Assembly: GCA_017311185.1 (NCBI GenBank)
Contig: JAESUZ010002392.1
Span: 868,001 to 932,000 of the forward strand
Length of the DNA stretch: 64,000 nucleotides
Source of the DNA: Proteles cristata cristata
Taxonomy: Eukaryota; Chordata; Mammalia; Carnivora; Hyaenidae
Reading direction: 5' to 3'
Shown: positions 44,745-56,059 of the stretch, in pieces
How positions within the stretch are numbered: position 1 is the first letter of the stretch
How the letters are laid out: every line of letters begins with the position of its first letter
Made by a program: the position numbers and the translations under genes
Notes under the pieces: generated by a model
Database searches by the model: none
The model's input: only the letters and a program-made list of their open reading frames with translations
What the model was told of the DNA's origin: nothing

Positions 44745-45539
44745 AAAAAATGGTAAATATTAGTGGATGATGATAATTAATATGAACAGTCTGTTTTTTA
44801 TATTGAGCTGTATTTTAATCCTTCCTTTACAGTAAGCTGCTGGTCAAAACTTAATTTTTGCATCATTTTGGACTGATAAATGGGGTGAGATGGCACAAAA
44901 CTGTGACAGAAATTGCAGACACTGAGATAAAGGCCAAAATAATAATAAAAAATAAAAGGGAGAAGGGACGCTATAATACCTTAAGAATTCTCAGAGAAAT
45001 AAGGGTGACCTTGGGATTTTTTTTAATAGTACACGGGGTGAAAATGCAAGCCTTACTAGCCAAAAAGCAAAGAGTGATGCCTAAATGTGGTGGACTTGAG
45101 GGTACATAATGGCACATATTTGGTCTTCATACCAATCTATCAACTCATTGGCCCCCTTTCATTTAGCTATCATTATCTTTATTTGACATTTGCAGGGGGG
45201 AGGCTTATGGAAAATTTACCTTTTCTCCTAGGTAGTAGTAATTGATGAAAAGAGCAATTCTCAGTATTAGCTCATCTTCCGTGATGTCAAAATTCTTTGT
45301 GTTGACTCCGTGACATCTTCCTATTTCAGCCCAGACACCGTGTATTCTCTCCCTGTCCTAGATTTGACCCCCTCATGTTCCCAATTCCCCCATATTATGG
45401 GAGTGTCCGATTCAGAAATTTTCTGCTTAGCCAGAACAAGACCAATCTAAAAAATTTCTTATATGGCTTTCTTCTGAGAGAAATGGCATAAAATAATGTT
45501 TATTTTTGCTGTTTTGTTGTTTGTTTGATGGATTTTTAA
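44745..45539. other. Unassigned sequence
   Basis: No gene recognised. The plus-strand frame at 44858-45109 is Lys-rich with no recognisable motif. Confidence 0.4.
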
Positions 45540-45990
45540 TAGTGTTAACCAATGTTGGCAAGGGGACAGGCAAATCGACACTGCTAGACACCACTGTTAG
45601 GGTAAATTGGTATAAACTTTTTGGAAGAAAGTTATAGTATGTGAACGCATTTGCATTCTGTTGAGTTTATCTTAATTGAAATTAAGAATTTCCACGACAG
45701 TTATCTCATAAGTTTATTCTTTGCATGTTTATTTCAATAGTGAAGACTGCAAATAACCTTAATATTAAAATAGGGGATTAGTGTAATCAATTTGGACACA
45801 TCTATACAATGGGAAAATTTGTAACTATTTTTAAGTGATATTCAATGACAGAAAAATTCTGAAATGACATATGGCAGTAAAGAATATGAAATCTCTTATT
45901 GCTTGTTGATAACATTCATGTCTATTTACTTATGTGGATGTGTATTTTTAAATTTTTTTCAAAATAAATGTTTTCTGAAAATATCTAAAA
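45540..45990 (+). mobile_element. Old L1 (L1M or HAL1-like) 3' end, plus strand
   Basis: AATGTTGGCAAGGGGACAGG, GGGTAAATTGGTATAAACTTTTTGG and ATTTCAATAGTGAAGACTGC lead into ATAACCTTAATATTAAAATAGGGG. ACACATCTATACAATGGGAAAAT follows. These are in L1 ORF2 3'-end order (CACTGTTGGTGGGAATGTAAATTGG...CATAATAGC...AATAGGGGATTGG...CATCCATACAATGGAAT). It is diverged and non-coding. Confidence 0.65.
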
Positions 45991-47033
45991 TTTTCTTGAG
46001 CCATCTAGAGCAAGTAGACTTATAGTGGGTCTGGGTGGTAGGAGCCACGGCCAGTTAAAAGCAGACCTTGGAATGGGAAGGGCTGATTTTTGTGTCCCTG
46101 TTAACTTTTTCATCTACATTCATATTCATAAGACATGACACCATTAGGTCAGATTTATACATCATAATGTGAAGTGGAAAATAAGCAAATAGCTAATTAG
46201 TCTGTTCTGTAAAGACCAAGAAGAGAAGAAGTAGGTATCTAAAGCCTCTTCAGTGCTGATAAGAGTTTTATGAGTAGAGTGCTAATCTATAATGCTGTCT
46301 TTGCTCAGCTTTATGTTCTTTATATAACAAGTTTATTTTTTATAGTCACAGAATTGAAGATTTGCAATCATCTAGCTATACATGGCTTGTGGAAATTTTG
46401 CTGTATCACAGTTTATTAAAAATATATACTAAATATCTTGCCCAAATGTTGCATCAGCGTAAGAAGACTAATATTAATACTTAAGACCTAAGGGTTTTAT
46501 GAAGTTTGGAGAATTAAGGTTGAATTTAAAGCATTTCTAAGCATTGCACTATATGACTGTGATATGTTACAAACTAAACATTTGACCATCATATGCACAG
46601 TTACTCTCACATAAAATGTCACGACTCCAAAAACAAGAATTCCACTAAAAGAATAGACTACACACATCCCATTGGGTCATTGGATGAACCTGATGATATG
46701 GAATAGATTCTGGTGGTAAAGACCACCACCACCATAAAGAATGCATGGCTGAAGCTACTATTGGAATTTTTCTAGCAGCTATTGGGAACTTTTGTACACC
46801 AAAAATCACTCCACTTAAGCAAAACTTGAAATTTGAATTGTAATGATAGCTTCTATCAAAGAGATTTAAAATAGGAACATTCTTTTAAAGTGGCCAATGA
46901 GTGAATCTTGATTGTGAAATGTAGTGTATCAGATGAAATTTACTGGAAAATGGCAGTACTCCATTCCACCTCAAGATGCATAAGCTTGATCTCAGAAAAC
47001 TAGCAAATGAACTTTTCTCTTTTTCAGAGAAAA

Positions 47034-47035
<2 letters not shown>
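45991..47035. other. Unassigned sequence
   Basis: No gene, RNA or clear repeat recognised. Confidence 0.4.

Positions 47036-47073
<38 letters not shown>
47036..47073. repeat. (CA)n microsatellite
   Basis: About 19 uninterrupted CA units. The Cys-Val minus-strand frame across it is an artefact. Confidence 0.97.
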
Positions 47074-47075
<2 letters not shown>

Positions 47076-47660
47076 AGAGCTCTGCTCCAAATGTGACATT
47101 TTGACAGAGTACAAACATAGCATGTTTTAGGGTCGAGTTTACACTTAACCTCAGTTTATTAATTTAAGCAAATATGGTAAAGGATCCAAGCATATAATGT
47201 CTTGGCCAAACTTATAATGGAATATCTGGGTCAAAACCTTAAATACATTTCATCTGATTTCACACCCATGAAACATTGGTTCAGAAAACACACACAACCA
47301 CCAGAGATCAGCTGTGCCTTCAAGATTAAGTTTTTGGCCGTTGCTAATAAAGAAAACTGCGGTGCCTCCCTCTTGCAGCATGCTCACTGGAAAAAACTTT
47401 GAGTATAGAGAGAAAGGGTGCAAATGTGTTTTGTATGATCTGCTTCTGTTTCTTTAGAACTCTGAGCACATTTTGCTTTGTTTGTTTGTTTTGGCTTATC
47501 ATTCCTGGAGATTTACAAAAAAGTTTTCTTACTGCTGGACCCTTGTGTCTGTTACCTTGGCTGGTAGCAAGGGGGAGGGATGACAGATAGGAAGGCTCAT
47601 TTAAAACAGCAACAACAACAACAAAGTCACTCTTTTGGGAGTGACTTATTATTTGGAACT
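47074..47660. other. Unassigned sequence
   Basis: No gene recognised. A short (AAC)n patch lies at 47608-47625. Frames at 47202-47402 and 47399-47590 have no recognisable domain. Confidence 0.4.
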
Positions 47661-47674
47661 TTAAAGATCAACTT

Positions 47675-47900
47675 AAAAAAATTTTTTTTTATGTTTTATT
47701 TATTTCTGAGAGAGACAGACAGCGTGAGCAGGGGAGGGTCAGAGAGAGAAGGAGATACAGAATCTGAAACAGGCTCCAGGCTCTGAGCTAGCTGTCAGCA
47801 CAGAGCCCGATACGGGGCTCAAACCCATGAACTGTGAGATCATGACCTGAGCCAAAGTCGGATGCTGGATGCTTAACTGATTGAGCCACCCAGGCACCCC
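47675..47900 (-). mobile_element. CAN SINE (SINEC_Fc-like), minus strand
   Basis: A TTATGTTTTATTTATTTCTG tail side, GA tract, CAGGCTCCAGGCTCTGAGCT, GTGAGATCATGACCTGAGCC and the reversed head CCACCCAGGCACCCC are present. Duplication: TTAAAGATCAACTT (47661-47674) and TGAAGATCAACTT (47901-47913). The body carries a small internal duplication, GATGCTGGATGCT. Confidence 0.95.
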
Positions 47901-47913
47901 TGAAGATCAACTT

Positions 47914-49183
47914 TTGATAAGTGATAAGGTGGTCAAATAAACAATATAAAGTCAGGAACACTTTGCTATGTGAGAAGGTTTGTTTGCTATTTGTTTCCCT
48001 ATTATATAATTTTGAAATAAGCACAATGAACTACAAAGGATAAAATAATGGTTGTAATACTACATATGGATAAACATTCATGAGAACTAATGTCTCTGTT
48101 GTAGATCATTACCCCCAAATCTTTCACTATAGAGAAGACAAGACTCATGTGAATAGTACCATCTTAAAACCTCACAGAAAGGGTGTCAAATTATCCTCTG
48201 ATATAAACTATTTGTTTATTTCTCAATGTCCTAAGGATTGGCAGATTTTTTTCCCATGTTTACAAAATAATGGTAATTCATATATGCCAAGACTTTCCCA
48301 AATTTCACTTACCTCTTAGTCTTTTTACACTCTTTAGTGTTTTGACTTCCTTCCTGATTTACCACAAATCACTGCAAACAAACTTAACATTTAGACCAGA
48401 GAAGGGAACATTTCTATTCCCACACTTGGAAAAGGGAAGCATTTGTTGTTTCTACCCACTCCCTCCTCCTCAAATTTGTCATATAGTTTCTGTTTTGTTT
48501 TGTTTTTTAAGATTGGGTGAGGGTATGTGTGTGTTAAGTTAGGGAAATCTTAAAAGGGAGGCATCTGGTTACTCTAAGATCAAAACCAAATCTTCCTTTG
48601 GTCTCACGTGAAGAACTATGCAGTTTGGGACTCACTGTTTTTAATTCAATTACAGTCCCCTTTTATTTATTTTTTTCATAAATCGGAGGCAGCGTACAAT
48701 ACAAGATGGGAAAAATAACAAAGGGAAGATCATACTCTGTAGACTCTCAAGATATTTCCCTAGGCTTCAAATCAAGTCCTACTCTAGCTACATGCCAACA
48801 GCTGAAGTCAATTTCATCGTTGTTGAGAATGGGATTCTTTGTTACAGGGGACTTCATCCTCATCTGCTAAATCTGATGCTTAGAGGCTGCTCCACCTAGT
48901 TTAAATTGTCAAATGCCCCTGCAGCAACCCAAATTAATTGATCTATCTTTAGGCAGAACCTAAACCCATGTTTACTTCCTCATTTGTTTGTTTCCCCAAA
49001 GTGCCTAATGCTTTATTTGCTCTCAACCACCTGACACCATTTAGGTTGACAATAGGTACTTTCCTCATGGCAAGCCTTTTAAAGCGAGGAATGCGCTTAA
49101 GGTGTACTCCTTGAACAGGATTCGTTTTATTTTTAAAGACAAAGCTACAAACTCCTAATCATCCATACTAAACTCTTGCTGCT
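47914..49183. other. Unassigned sequence
   Basis: No gene or clear repeat recognised. Frames at 48080-48319 and 48270-48542 have no recognisable domain. Confidence 0.4.
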
Positions 49184-49210
49184 TGTGTGTGTGTGTGTGT
49201 GTGTGTGTGT
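49184..49210. repeat. (TG)n microsatellite
   Basis: About 13 TG units, uninterrupted. Confidence 0.96.
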
Positions 49211-49408
49211 TACAAGGATGTATGCAGACAAAAGGGATTTTATTCAAAAAGATTGATCACTATTCTCTGGACTTAAAGTGTCCAAACTTTTTTGACTTCA
49301 TAAGTGAAAACATTTGGCATCCTATAGTGGATATTTATTTTTATGCTACATGCATGTACTTCTATATAAAACACTATAAAACCTTCATAAAAATAGACTG
49401 GAAACTGA

Positions 49409-49452
49409 TATATATATATACATAAATATATATGTATGTGTATGTATATATG
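49409..49452. repeat. AT-rich TATA/TATG microsatellite
   Basis: TATATATATATACATAAATA is followed by TATGTATGTG-type units. Confidence 0.93.
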
Positions 49453-49519
49453 TTTGTTGGTACGTATCCTTTAATTAAGGAAATACCACTCTGGTAACTA
49501 ATGCTTTAGTCAAGCAGTA

Positions 49520-49665
49520 TTTAAACTCTAGCACTTAGAAACCTTGTTCAAACACAGATTCCTAAGCCTATCAGAGAGCTTCTGAATCTGGAGATCTGGG
49601 ACAGCACCCATGAATTTCTATAAAGCTTCCAGATGATGGGCCACACTTTGAATAATACATCTCTG
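49520..49665. mobile_element. MER5-type hAT DNA transposon
   Basis: CACTTAGAAACCTTGTTCAAAC, AGCTTCTGAATCTGGAGATCTGGG, AATTTCTATAAAGCTTCCAG and ATGATGGGCCACACTTTGAAT are the diverged internal and terminal parts of MER5. Confidence 0.75.
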
Positions 49666-49848
49666 ATCTATAGAACAATTTCTTCATCGGTTCATTTTTA
49701 GTGTAGTCTTTTATAGAGACCCCAAATATAGGACTTGAATCCATATGGCCTAGATTGTATATATCAGCCACCATGATTATTTGTCCTTTTCCCTCTTCCT
49801 TTGAGAGCTATTTTCACATATCTAATCTGCATTAAAACTTTCATAACT

Positions 49849-50079
49849 TGGGGCGCCTGGGTGGCTTAGTCGGTTAAGCGTCCGACTTTCGCTTAGGTCA
49901 TGATCTCGCGGTTCGTGGGTTCGAGCCCCGCATCGGGCTCTGTGCTGACTGCCAGCTCGGAGCCTGGAGCCTGTTTTAGTCTGTGACTCCCTCTCTCTCT
50001 GGCTCTCCCCTGCTCACGCTGTCTCTCTCTTTCTCCTAGAAATAAATAAAACATTAAAAAAATTTAAAAAAAAAAACAC
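49849..50079 (+). mobile_element. Young felid SINE (SINEC_Fc-like), plus strand
   Basis: It is full length, with the head GGGGCGCCTGGGTGGCTTAG, CGTCCGACTTTCGCTTAGG, TTCGAGCCCCGCATCGGGCT, a CT tract and an A-rich tail. AACTTTCATAACT (49836-49848) and AACTTTCCTAACT (50080-50092) are the target duplication. CpGs are largely intact. It shares the diagnostic GACTTTCGCTTAGG and TGACTGCCAGCTC with the copy at 40388. Confidence 0.97.
49862..49928 (+). promoter_or_regulatory. Internal RNA polymerase III promoter (A and B boxes)
   Basis: TGGCTTAGTCGG (49862-49873) fits the A box and GGTTCGAGCCC (49918-49928) fits the B box of tRNA-type promoters. They are inherited from the tRNA from which the SINE derives. 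The boxes look intact, so transcription is possible, but genomic context decides whether it occurs. Confidence 0.75.
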
Positions 50080-50092
50080 AACTTTCCTAACT

Positions 50093-50565
50093 CAGACTAA
50101 CTGAAGAAAAGCCTGTCTGAATTCAGTGAAAGGTGCTTCTTGAAATGCAGCTTTACTTCTCTTTACCCTGGAAAATACTAGAGGCAACTGCTGTGGAAGG
50201 GTTATCTGGAAATAACATACAGATTTATGAATTAGATTAAAGCGTAATGAATAGCATAATATATAAATTAAATTTGATGCCTTCCAAGTAATTTGAAAAG
50301 ATTTTGACCTTAGTAAGTTGAACATTCTGTGAAATATTGTTTACATTTCCTGGAAACTTTCTCATATAATCAATTTGCTTAGCAAACTTTTAGGTCAAGG
50401 ATAATGCAAAGAAAAATCAGAGCCTCGGTTGTGCAGAGATCCCCAGTATGTCCTGGGCTAGTGAAATCTTATACTATTGTTGATAAAGTGAACACACCCC
50501 CAATTTTATAAGCCTTAAAATCTAATAGAAGAGCATTTCTGCACTAAAAATCATCTGCTTGATTA
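50093..50565. other. Unassigned sequence
   Basis: No gene or clear repeat recognised. Confidence 0.4.
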
Positions 50566-50569
50566 TTCA

Positions 50570-50720
50570 TTCATTTATTCAACCCAGTATTGTAAACTTC
50601 TAATAATCCAGATACTGCCCTATGCAATTGTCATATAGCCATCTTAGCAAAGAGCAATACAAATACATGTAAAATTATAATTATTAAATGAGCTGCAAGG
50701 AAAGGTAAATGATGCTATGA
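50570..50720 (-). mobile_element. L2 LINE 3' end, minus strand
   Basis: ATTCATTTATTCAACCCAGTATTG, CAGATACTGCCCTATGCAATTG and AAAGGTAAATGATGCTATGAAAAT resemble reversed L2 (TTCATTCAACAAATATTTATTGAG...GGCACTGTTCTAGG...GTGATAAGTGCTATGAAGAAAA). Confidence 0.5.
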
Positions 50721-52684
50721 AAATACCATGGAGGAATGACTTGATGGTTACAGGGAAAAATGTATATAGTTTCTTTCTAACCTAGTGACTTGCCCTGACA
50801 TATTTGCTTTATGAGTATTTGAAAGGTTCTCAGTTCATGATCCAAGGGCAGACCATCAGATTCAACAGACTTGCAGTGGTCACTCATGACCTGTGGGTAT
50901 ATTAGTTCCTAACTGGCTTCAGAAGGCCAGCGGGAATGAGTAATAGGCCAAGAGGATAGGCTAAGAGAATGGCTGGAAACTTTGGGCCAGCAATTGATTG
51001 GCTGTTGTTGTGTTTAGTTTAATTATTAAATAAAATAGTTAAAGCATGGGGTTGGGTAACTTCCTTGCCAGGCAGATCCTGAGTCTAATGGCTGCTATTG
51101 CCAGATCTGCCAATTTTTTTTCCGAGTGACTATGCCCTGCCAACCCTCCGAGTAAGCAAATTGCCCTTGCCATCGTGAAAAGCCCACTGTTCTTAGCATC
51201 CTTCCTGTAGTTCTCACACTGATGAAGTCCTTATCCTACACACAAGCCACCTCTTAAGGATCCTTCAGGTTTTAGCCTGCTATGTGCACAGAAGACATTA
51301 TTACCCTTAATTTGATAACAGTAACATTTTCATACTAATCAGAGACTTGCTGACTTTAATTACTGCACATTATTCTGTGGGAAGGAAAAAAACCACTCAA
51401 ACAAATTTTAAAATAAGATGTTAGCAGGAGTGTGATAAGTATTTTGTTCTTAGCTGCTGGTCTACTAATAAAATAGTTTTGTGGGTATCCTGATGACATT
51501 TTCATTTGTATTTCAAGCTAGACCTCAGTACAGGACTTCTTCTGTTGAAATAGATATCTGTTGAAGTAGGTTATCTTTTTCCCATCTTCTTGCACAGAGA
51601 AAAATATATTAATATTGCTCTTAAGGAGACCACCTTTAAAAACGTTATTTGCAGAATGTGGCTTATCCTATACAGTGTCTGATTCCTAAGTCTAGCTTGG
51701 TCTGTTACGATGGATGGCCCAGCAACTTTGGTAGCATCTGTCATGATAGAGATTAGCAAGTTCTATTCAAAACAAAGAAAATATAATAACATAAAATATA
51801 AACCCTGGTTAATAAACCAACAGACTTTGGTTTCCCCTGATATTTCTCCTTTATTTCAGTGCAGTTTGCAAAGGTAAAAAGTGACATTTTCTTTGTGGAA
51901 AACTTCCCATTAAAAAAAAAGTACAAACTTTGAAGTACGTGCATCTGCTAAATTTTTCCTCACGTGGCCACTGTTCTGCTATCACATCATTTAGCTAATT
52001 TTTCTGATCTAATTCTAAAAAGAATAAAACTTTATGGTTAGTGATTTTCCCCTGATAGATTTTTAACATAGTCTATAAGAATTTTTCATAGCTATCTAAG
52101 CTTTCACAGATTTTCATCAGTGGAGTCATTTTTTACTCTTCAAACCATATGACAGTTAATATTGTGGCTCAGGATTCCAAAACTTTGAATGTGGATGATG
52201 CTACCCTGTAGTACTTAAAATGAACCATGAATGCTAATTATTAGAGCAAGGTTGTAAAATAAGAAGGAAAAATGGCAATGCTTTATATTTGTTGGTCTCC
52301 TTTGGACAATAGCTATACCATAACTGATGACTTAACTATTGAAATATTTTAACTCAACACCTAAGTACTTCATTCTGTTTGAAACTCAGAAATTCCACTT
52401 AAAAGAAAAATGAACATGGATCTACAATTTTCTCAGAACTGTGCTGACGTATAGAGACAGGAATTAAAGTATCATTGATGAAACAATCTATAAACTTACA
52501 GAGAGAAAGTCTGAAGCCTCCAATAGTTTGAGGAACAAATATTAAGTTATACAAAGGATGTGAATGATAACCATGATTAAAATTTACCTAATGCTTGAAG
52601 TACTACTAAACATGGGTCATTAGCCTGGCATTGCTGGTGTATCGGGAATACATTAGATTGGGGGTTTCACTGGCATGTAAAGGT
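50721..52684. other. Unassigned sequence
   Basis: No gene, RNA or clear repeat recognised over about 2 kb. Two short minus-strand frames (51571-51759, 51753-51944) lack motifs. Confidence 0.4.
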
Positions 52685-52689
52685 GTTCT

Positions 52690-52752
52690 TTTTTTTTTTA
52701 ATGTTTTTATTTTTGAGAGAGAGAGACAGTGTGAGTGGCAGAGGGGTAAAGA

Positions 52753-52792
<40 letters not shown>

Positions 52793-52900
52793 CTGAAACA
52801 GGCTCCAGGCTCTGAGCTGTCAGCACAGAGCCTGATGTGAGACTCGAACTCAGAAACAGTGAGATCATGACCTAGGCTGAAGACAGACACTTAACTGACT
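52690..52900 (-). mobile_element. CAN SINE, minus strand, head replaced by a foldback
   Basis: A T-run and TAATGTTTTTATTTTTGAGA tail side, a (GA)n tract (52757-52790), CAGGCTCCAGGCTCTGAGCT, GAACTCAGAAACAGTGAG and ATCATGACCTAGGCTGAAG are present. The sequence continues to ACACTTAACTGACTG, but instead of the reversed head there is a short inverted copy (see 52888-52908). No clear target duplication. Confidence 0.9.
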
Positions 52901-52908
52901 GTTAAGTG
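52888..52908. repeat. 8-bp foldback at a SINE 5' junction
   Basis: CACTTAAC, spacer TGACT, GTTAAGTG is a perfect inverted repeat. Its left arm is SINE sequence and its right arm replaces the expected SINE head. Confidence 0.85.
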
Positions 52909-53807
52909 AGGATATCTGTCATCCCTTTGATTGCCAGGATCAATTCTGCTGATCTAAATGACCAGGAAGATACCTACTTCTTCTTTTTACAGTTCCAGGT
53001 TTGTTTTTCCTAAGACTGGATATTTGACAGCCTTATCTGATAAAGGAAACTATGTTTCAGTCAAGGGAAGCAAATATTTACTATCCTACTAGGGTATAGG
53101 ATTCTATAAGTTTTATTGTGGCACCCTTTGGAAAAGTATGGATTTGGAATTAAAAGGGGATCCTTTCTTCTTTATTTCTGAGTGTTTATATAGAAAATGA
53201 GGCCATTGCTGAGAGACCAAATAAAAATAGTGATTTCAGATAGGTTACCCCTCCCAGTAAGGAATTCTTTCTTGTTCTTGTTACAATTTTGAAACTTATA
53301 ATTGGACCAAAGCCATTTGTCCTATTAGCTCAGTGTACAATGAGGCAAGCCTTTCCTCCTATGTGTTAAGTAGAAGACTCAAGACTGCAGTTCTAGGATG
53401 AATTGTGGCATGAAAACTCCTAATGAACTGTAACAGACAGGAAAGAAGAGTGGGGAAACAGACATAAACTAGGAGCTGCATGAGGGGAGCCATCTTTAAA
53501 CTAAGTATGTGTGTGAAAATGTACATTCTTAAAAAATAATAATTATATACTTGTTTACTCTTAACACTAGATTGCACTTTGTACCCTCACCACAGTAGAC
53601 CCCAGTTTATGTCCTCATGACACTATCATGATCCAGATGATTGAATTCATTTTTCAAAGTTTTCAGCCAGTTTTGACATCTTCTAGATATCAATTGTGTT
53701 ACCACATGCTGCATAAGAGCAATTATGGAATGGTTTAGTGAAGAAAATTTCTGGTCAGAGCTTGTCTACAAATACTGATAAATATCCTAAGAGGAGGGTT
53801 GATTTAA
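52909..53807. other. Unassigned sequence
   Basis: No gene or clear repeat recognised. Confidence 0.4.
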
Positions 53808-54000
53808 GGACACCTGTGTGACTCAGTTGGTTAAGCTTCTGCCTCTTGGTTTAGGCTCAGGTTCACGAGTTTGAGCCCCACATCAGTCTCTGTGCTGACA
53901 ATGCAGAGCCTGGTTGGGATTCTCTCTCTGTCCGCCCCCACACTCTCTTGTCTGTCTGTCAGTCTCTCTCTTTCTCTCAAAAATAAACTTGAAAAATAAG
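53808..54000 (+). mobile_element. CAN SINE, older copy, plus strand
   Basis: The head GGACACCTGTGTGACTCAGT, GGTTAAGCTTCTGCCTCTTGG, CACGAGTTTGAGCCCCACATC, CT tract and CTCAAAAATAAACTTGAAAA tail are present. The GTCATGATC block is reduced. It resembles an older subfamily more than the young copies. The target duplication is weak. Confidence 0.93.
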
Positions 54001-56055
54001 GAAGGTGCTTTTCTCTATTAAAGAAACAAATTCTTTGTGGTAGCCTAGCCTAGAAGATTTTATTAATGTGATTTCATAGCACATTTTGTCAATCATACAG
54101 AAACAGACACAATCTACGTGTCCTGACTTCATCCATGTATATAAAACAGGCTCATCTGCTAATTCGCAGCTATTTAATCATGTTGTGCTTGACAATGACC
54201 CTGGAAAAATCAACTTTTTATTCTCAGTTGAAAAGTTCACTTATCTCCCTCAAGGGTTCTATCTTACTTTCTGAAGTGTGTCCATAACATTTAAGATTTA
54301 GGGAACTTCTTAATCTTTAGATTTAATTTTAAAATTTATCATACAATAGATAAAATATTAAAGTTTGCCTTTGATTATGATTTTAGTTCTATATACACAG
54401 GACATTTATATATTGAACTGCAAAGTACATTTCAACTCTTCAAAAAGTGTAGGAGGATTGCTAGTTAGGTTTGTGGCCTCAAAAATCAATCTCAATATTT
54501 ATGATGAGTTTGATTGATTTTTAGTTTAAATAAAAGATTCCATTTGAAAATGATCAAAAAAGTCAACCTTCATGGAACTAAATTATTCCTTATGGAGAAC
54601 TCAAATATAATTATTGAGAATGAGTATCTTTTTAAAGTTACTTTCATAGAGCTTTACAGAGATACACACAAGAATAGAGGTCACTCTCTCTAAATTTTTC
54701 AGCTAACTCCTAGAATCTACCATGTCAAAATGTCTCCCCAGAAAAGTAATAATTTGTATAATTTCCACTGATAGCTCAATGATGGTCTGAGGAGTCCCCA
54801 ACTCAACAAAAGAGGATAAGCCTATAGCTCTAACCCCTAATTTAAATAACAGAAAATTTAGTTTATTACAATGTGATTTTATTTTACCATGAAATGACAA
54901 TGAAATGTATAACAGGTTTATGGAGGAATCTACTCACTGGGATGTAAATGTGAAATCATTTAAATTCTCTCCTGTATCTGTCTACATATTTCCACTTGGA
55001 AAAGCTTGGCTCCATTTAAATTTTTCTCAGTAATTTTGGGTACAAAACAGTCTCATACAGTAATACTCAGTTCTCTTTATTTCAAAATATTTCATTTAAA
55101 AAAATCTCAAGCTTAATTCAAGAGTTCTCTCTTCCCACAATGTCCCTACTTGGAGAAAAGGAGGGGATGTGGTCTTATATCTCATTCTTCTTTCTCTTAG
55201 AAGAGACTCTAAGAAGTATCTTTTCAAGCAGTTCCATAGAAATCAGTGTGGTACTTTATTCTCTCTGATGGCCACCAAGTGCTGAAATAGTATGCAATTT
55301 GCTCTATTTTTACCTTATGCTACACTATAGTCCCTTCAAACTTAGCTGGAAAGGGCTAGCCGATAAACCTAGGCAAGGAATAGGTACGAATTTTTACATT
55401 CAGTTAATCTCCAACTCCTGGGAATATATGTGAAGTATCTCCCTGCTTTCTTTTGTGGGAATGGAAGATCTAACAATGATGTGCTGTACTCCTAATTTCT
55501 CAGATTGCTCTCCAAGAACTGCTTCTCTATGTTCCACTCTGGAGCTCCATTTAATAAGATCCTCACTGTTCAGTCAGGGAATAACATGCTGGTGTCCTTC
55601 TTTGTAGAAGCTTCTGTTCTTTATGAGTGACTCTTTCATAGTCTTTCTCATTTGGCCTTCAAACAGCTCACCCTGTTTTCAGTTTTCTCAGTGTTTGCTG
55701 GTGTATTGACTTGGACAGTAGCGGAAGAGGATGTCTTCAGAAGCAATGGCTTTCCCTAACTCTCTGATCTTAGAATGCAGTGTACTTAAACACTTTTTTT
55801 CTTACGTTTGGTATTTAACAATAATTCCTAGACAATACAGAAAATCCCAGTCAACATTTGGTTCTACAAGTTTCTACAAATCAAGCATAAAAGAAAAACT
55901 GTTTTCAGAGAATAACAAAAACTTAAGTGTATGTAGACATAAATCGAATCCATCGACTAAAAACATGGTATAGCTAATTGTTTTTGTGAAATTCTTTTTG
56001 TCTTTCTGTTGTTCTCTGAAAGGAATTTTAGCCTGCCCCAACTATTAGGAAGATG
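54001..56055. other. Unassigned sequence
   Basis: No gene, RNA or clear repeat recognised over about 2 kb. Short frames at 54086-54274, 54703-54900 and 55731-55973 have no recognisable domain. Confidence 0.4.
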
Positions 56056-56059
56056 TTTT

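Noticed and set aside
49849..49930. tRNA gene at the SINE head
   Set aside because: The A and B boxes are those of a SINE. The sequence continues into a SINE body with a CT tract and poly-A, and there is no proper tRNA acceptor stem or anticodon arm.
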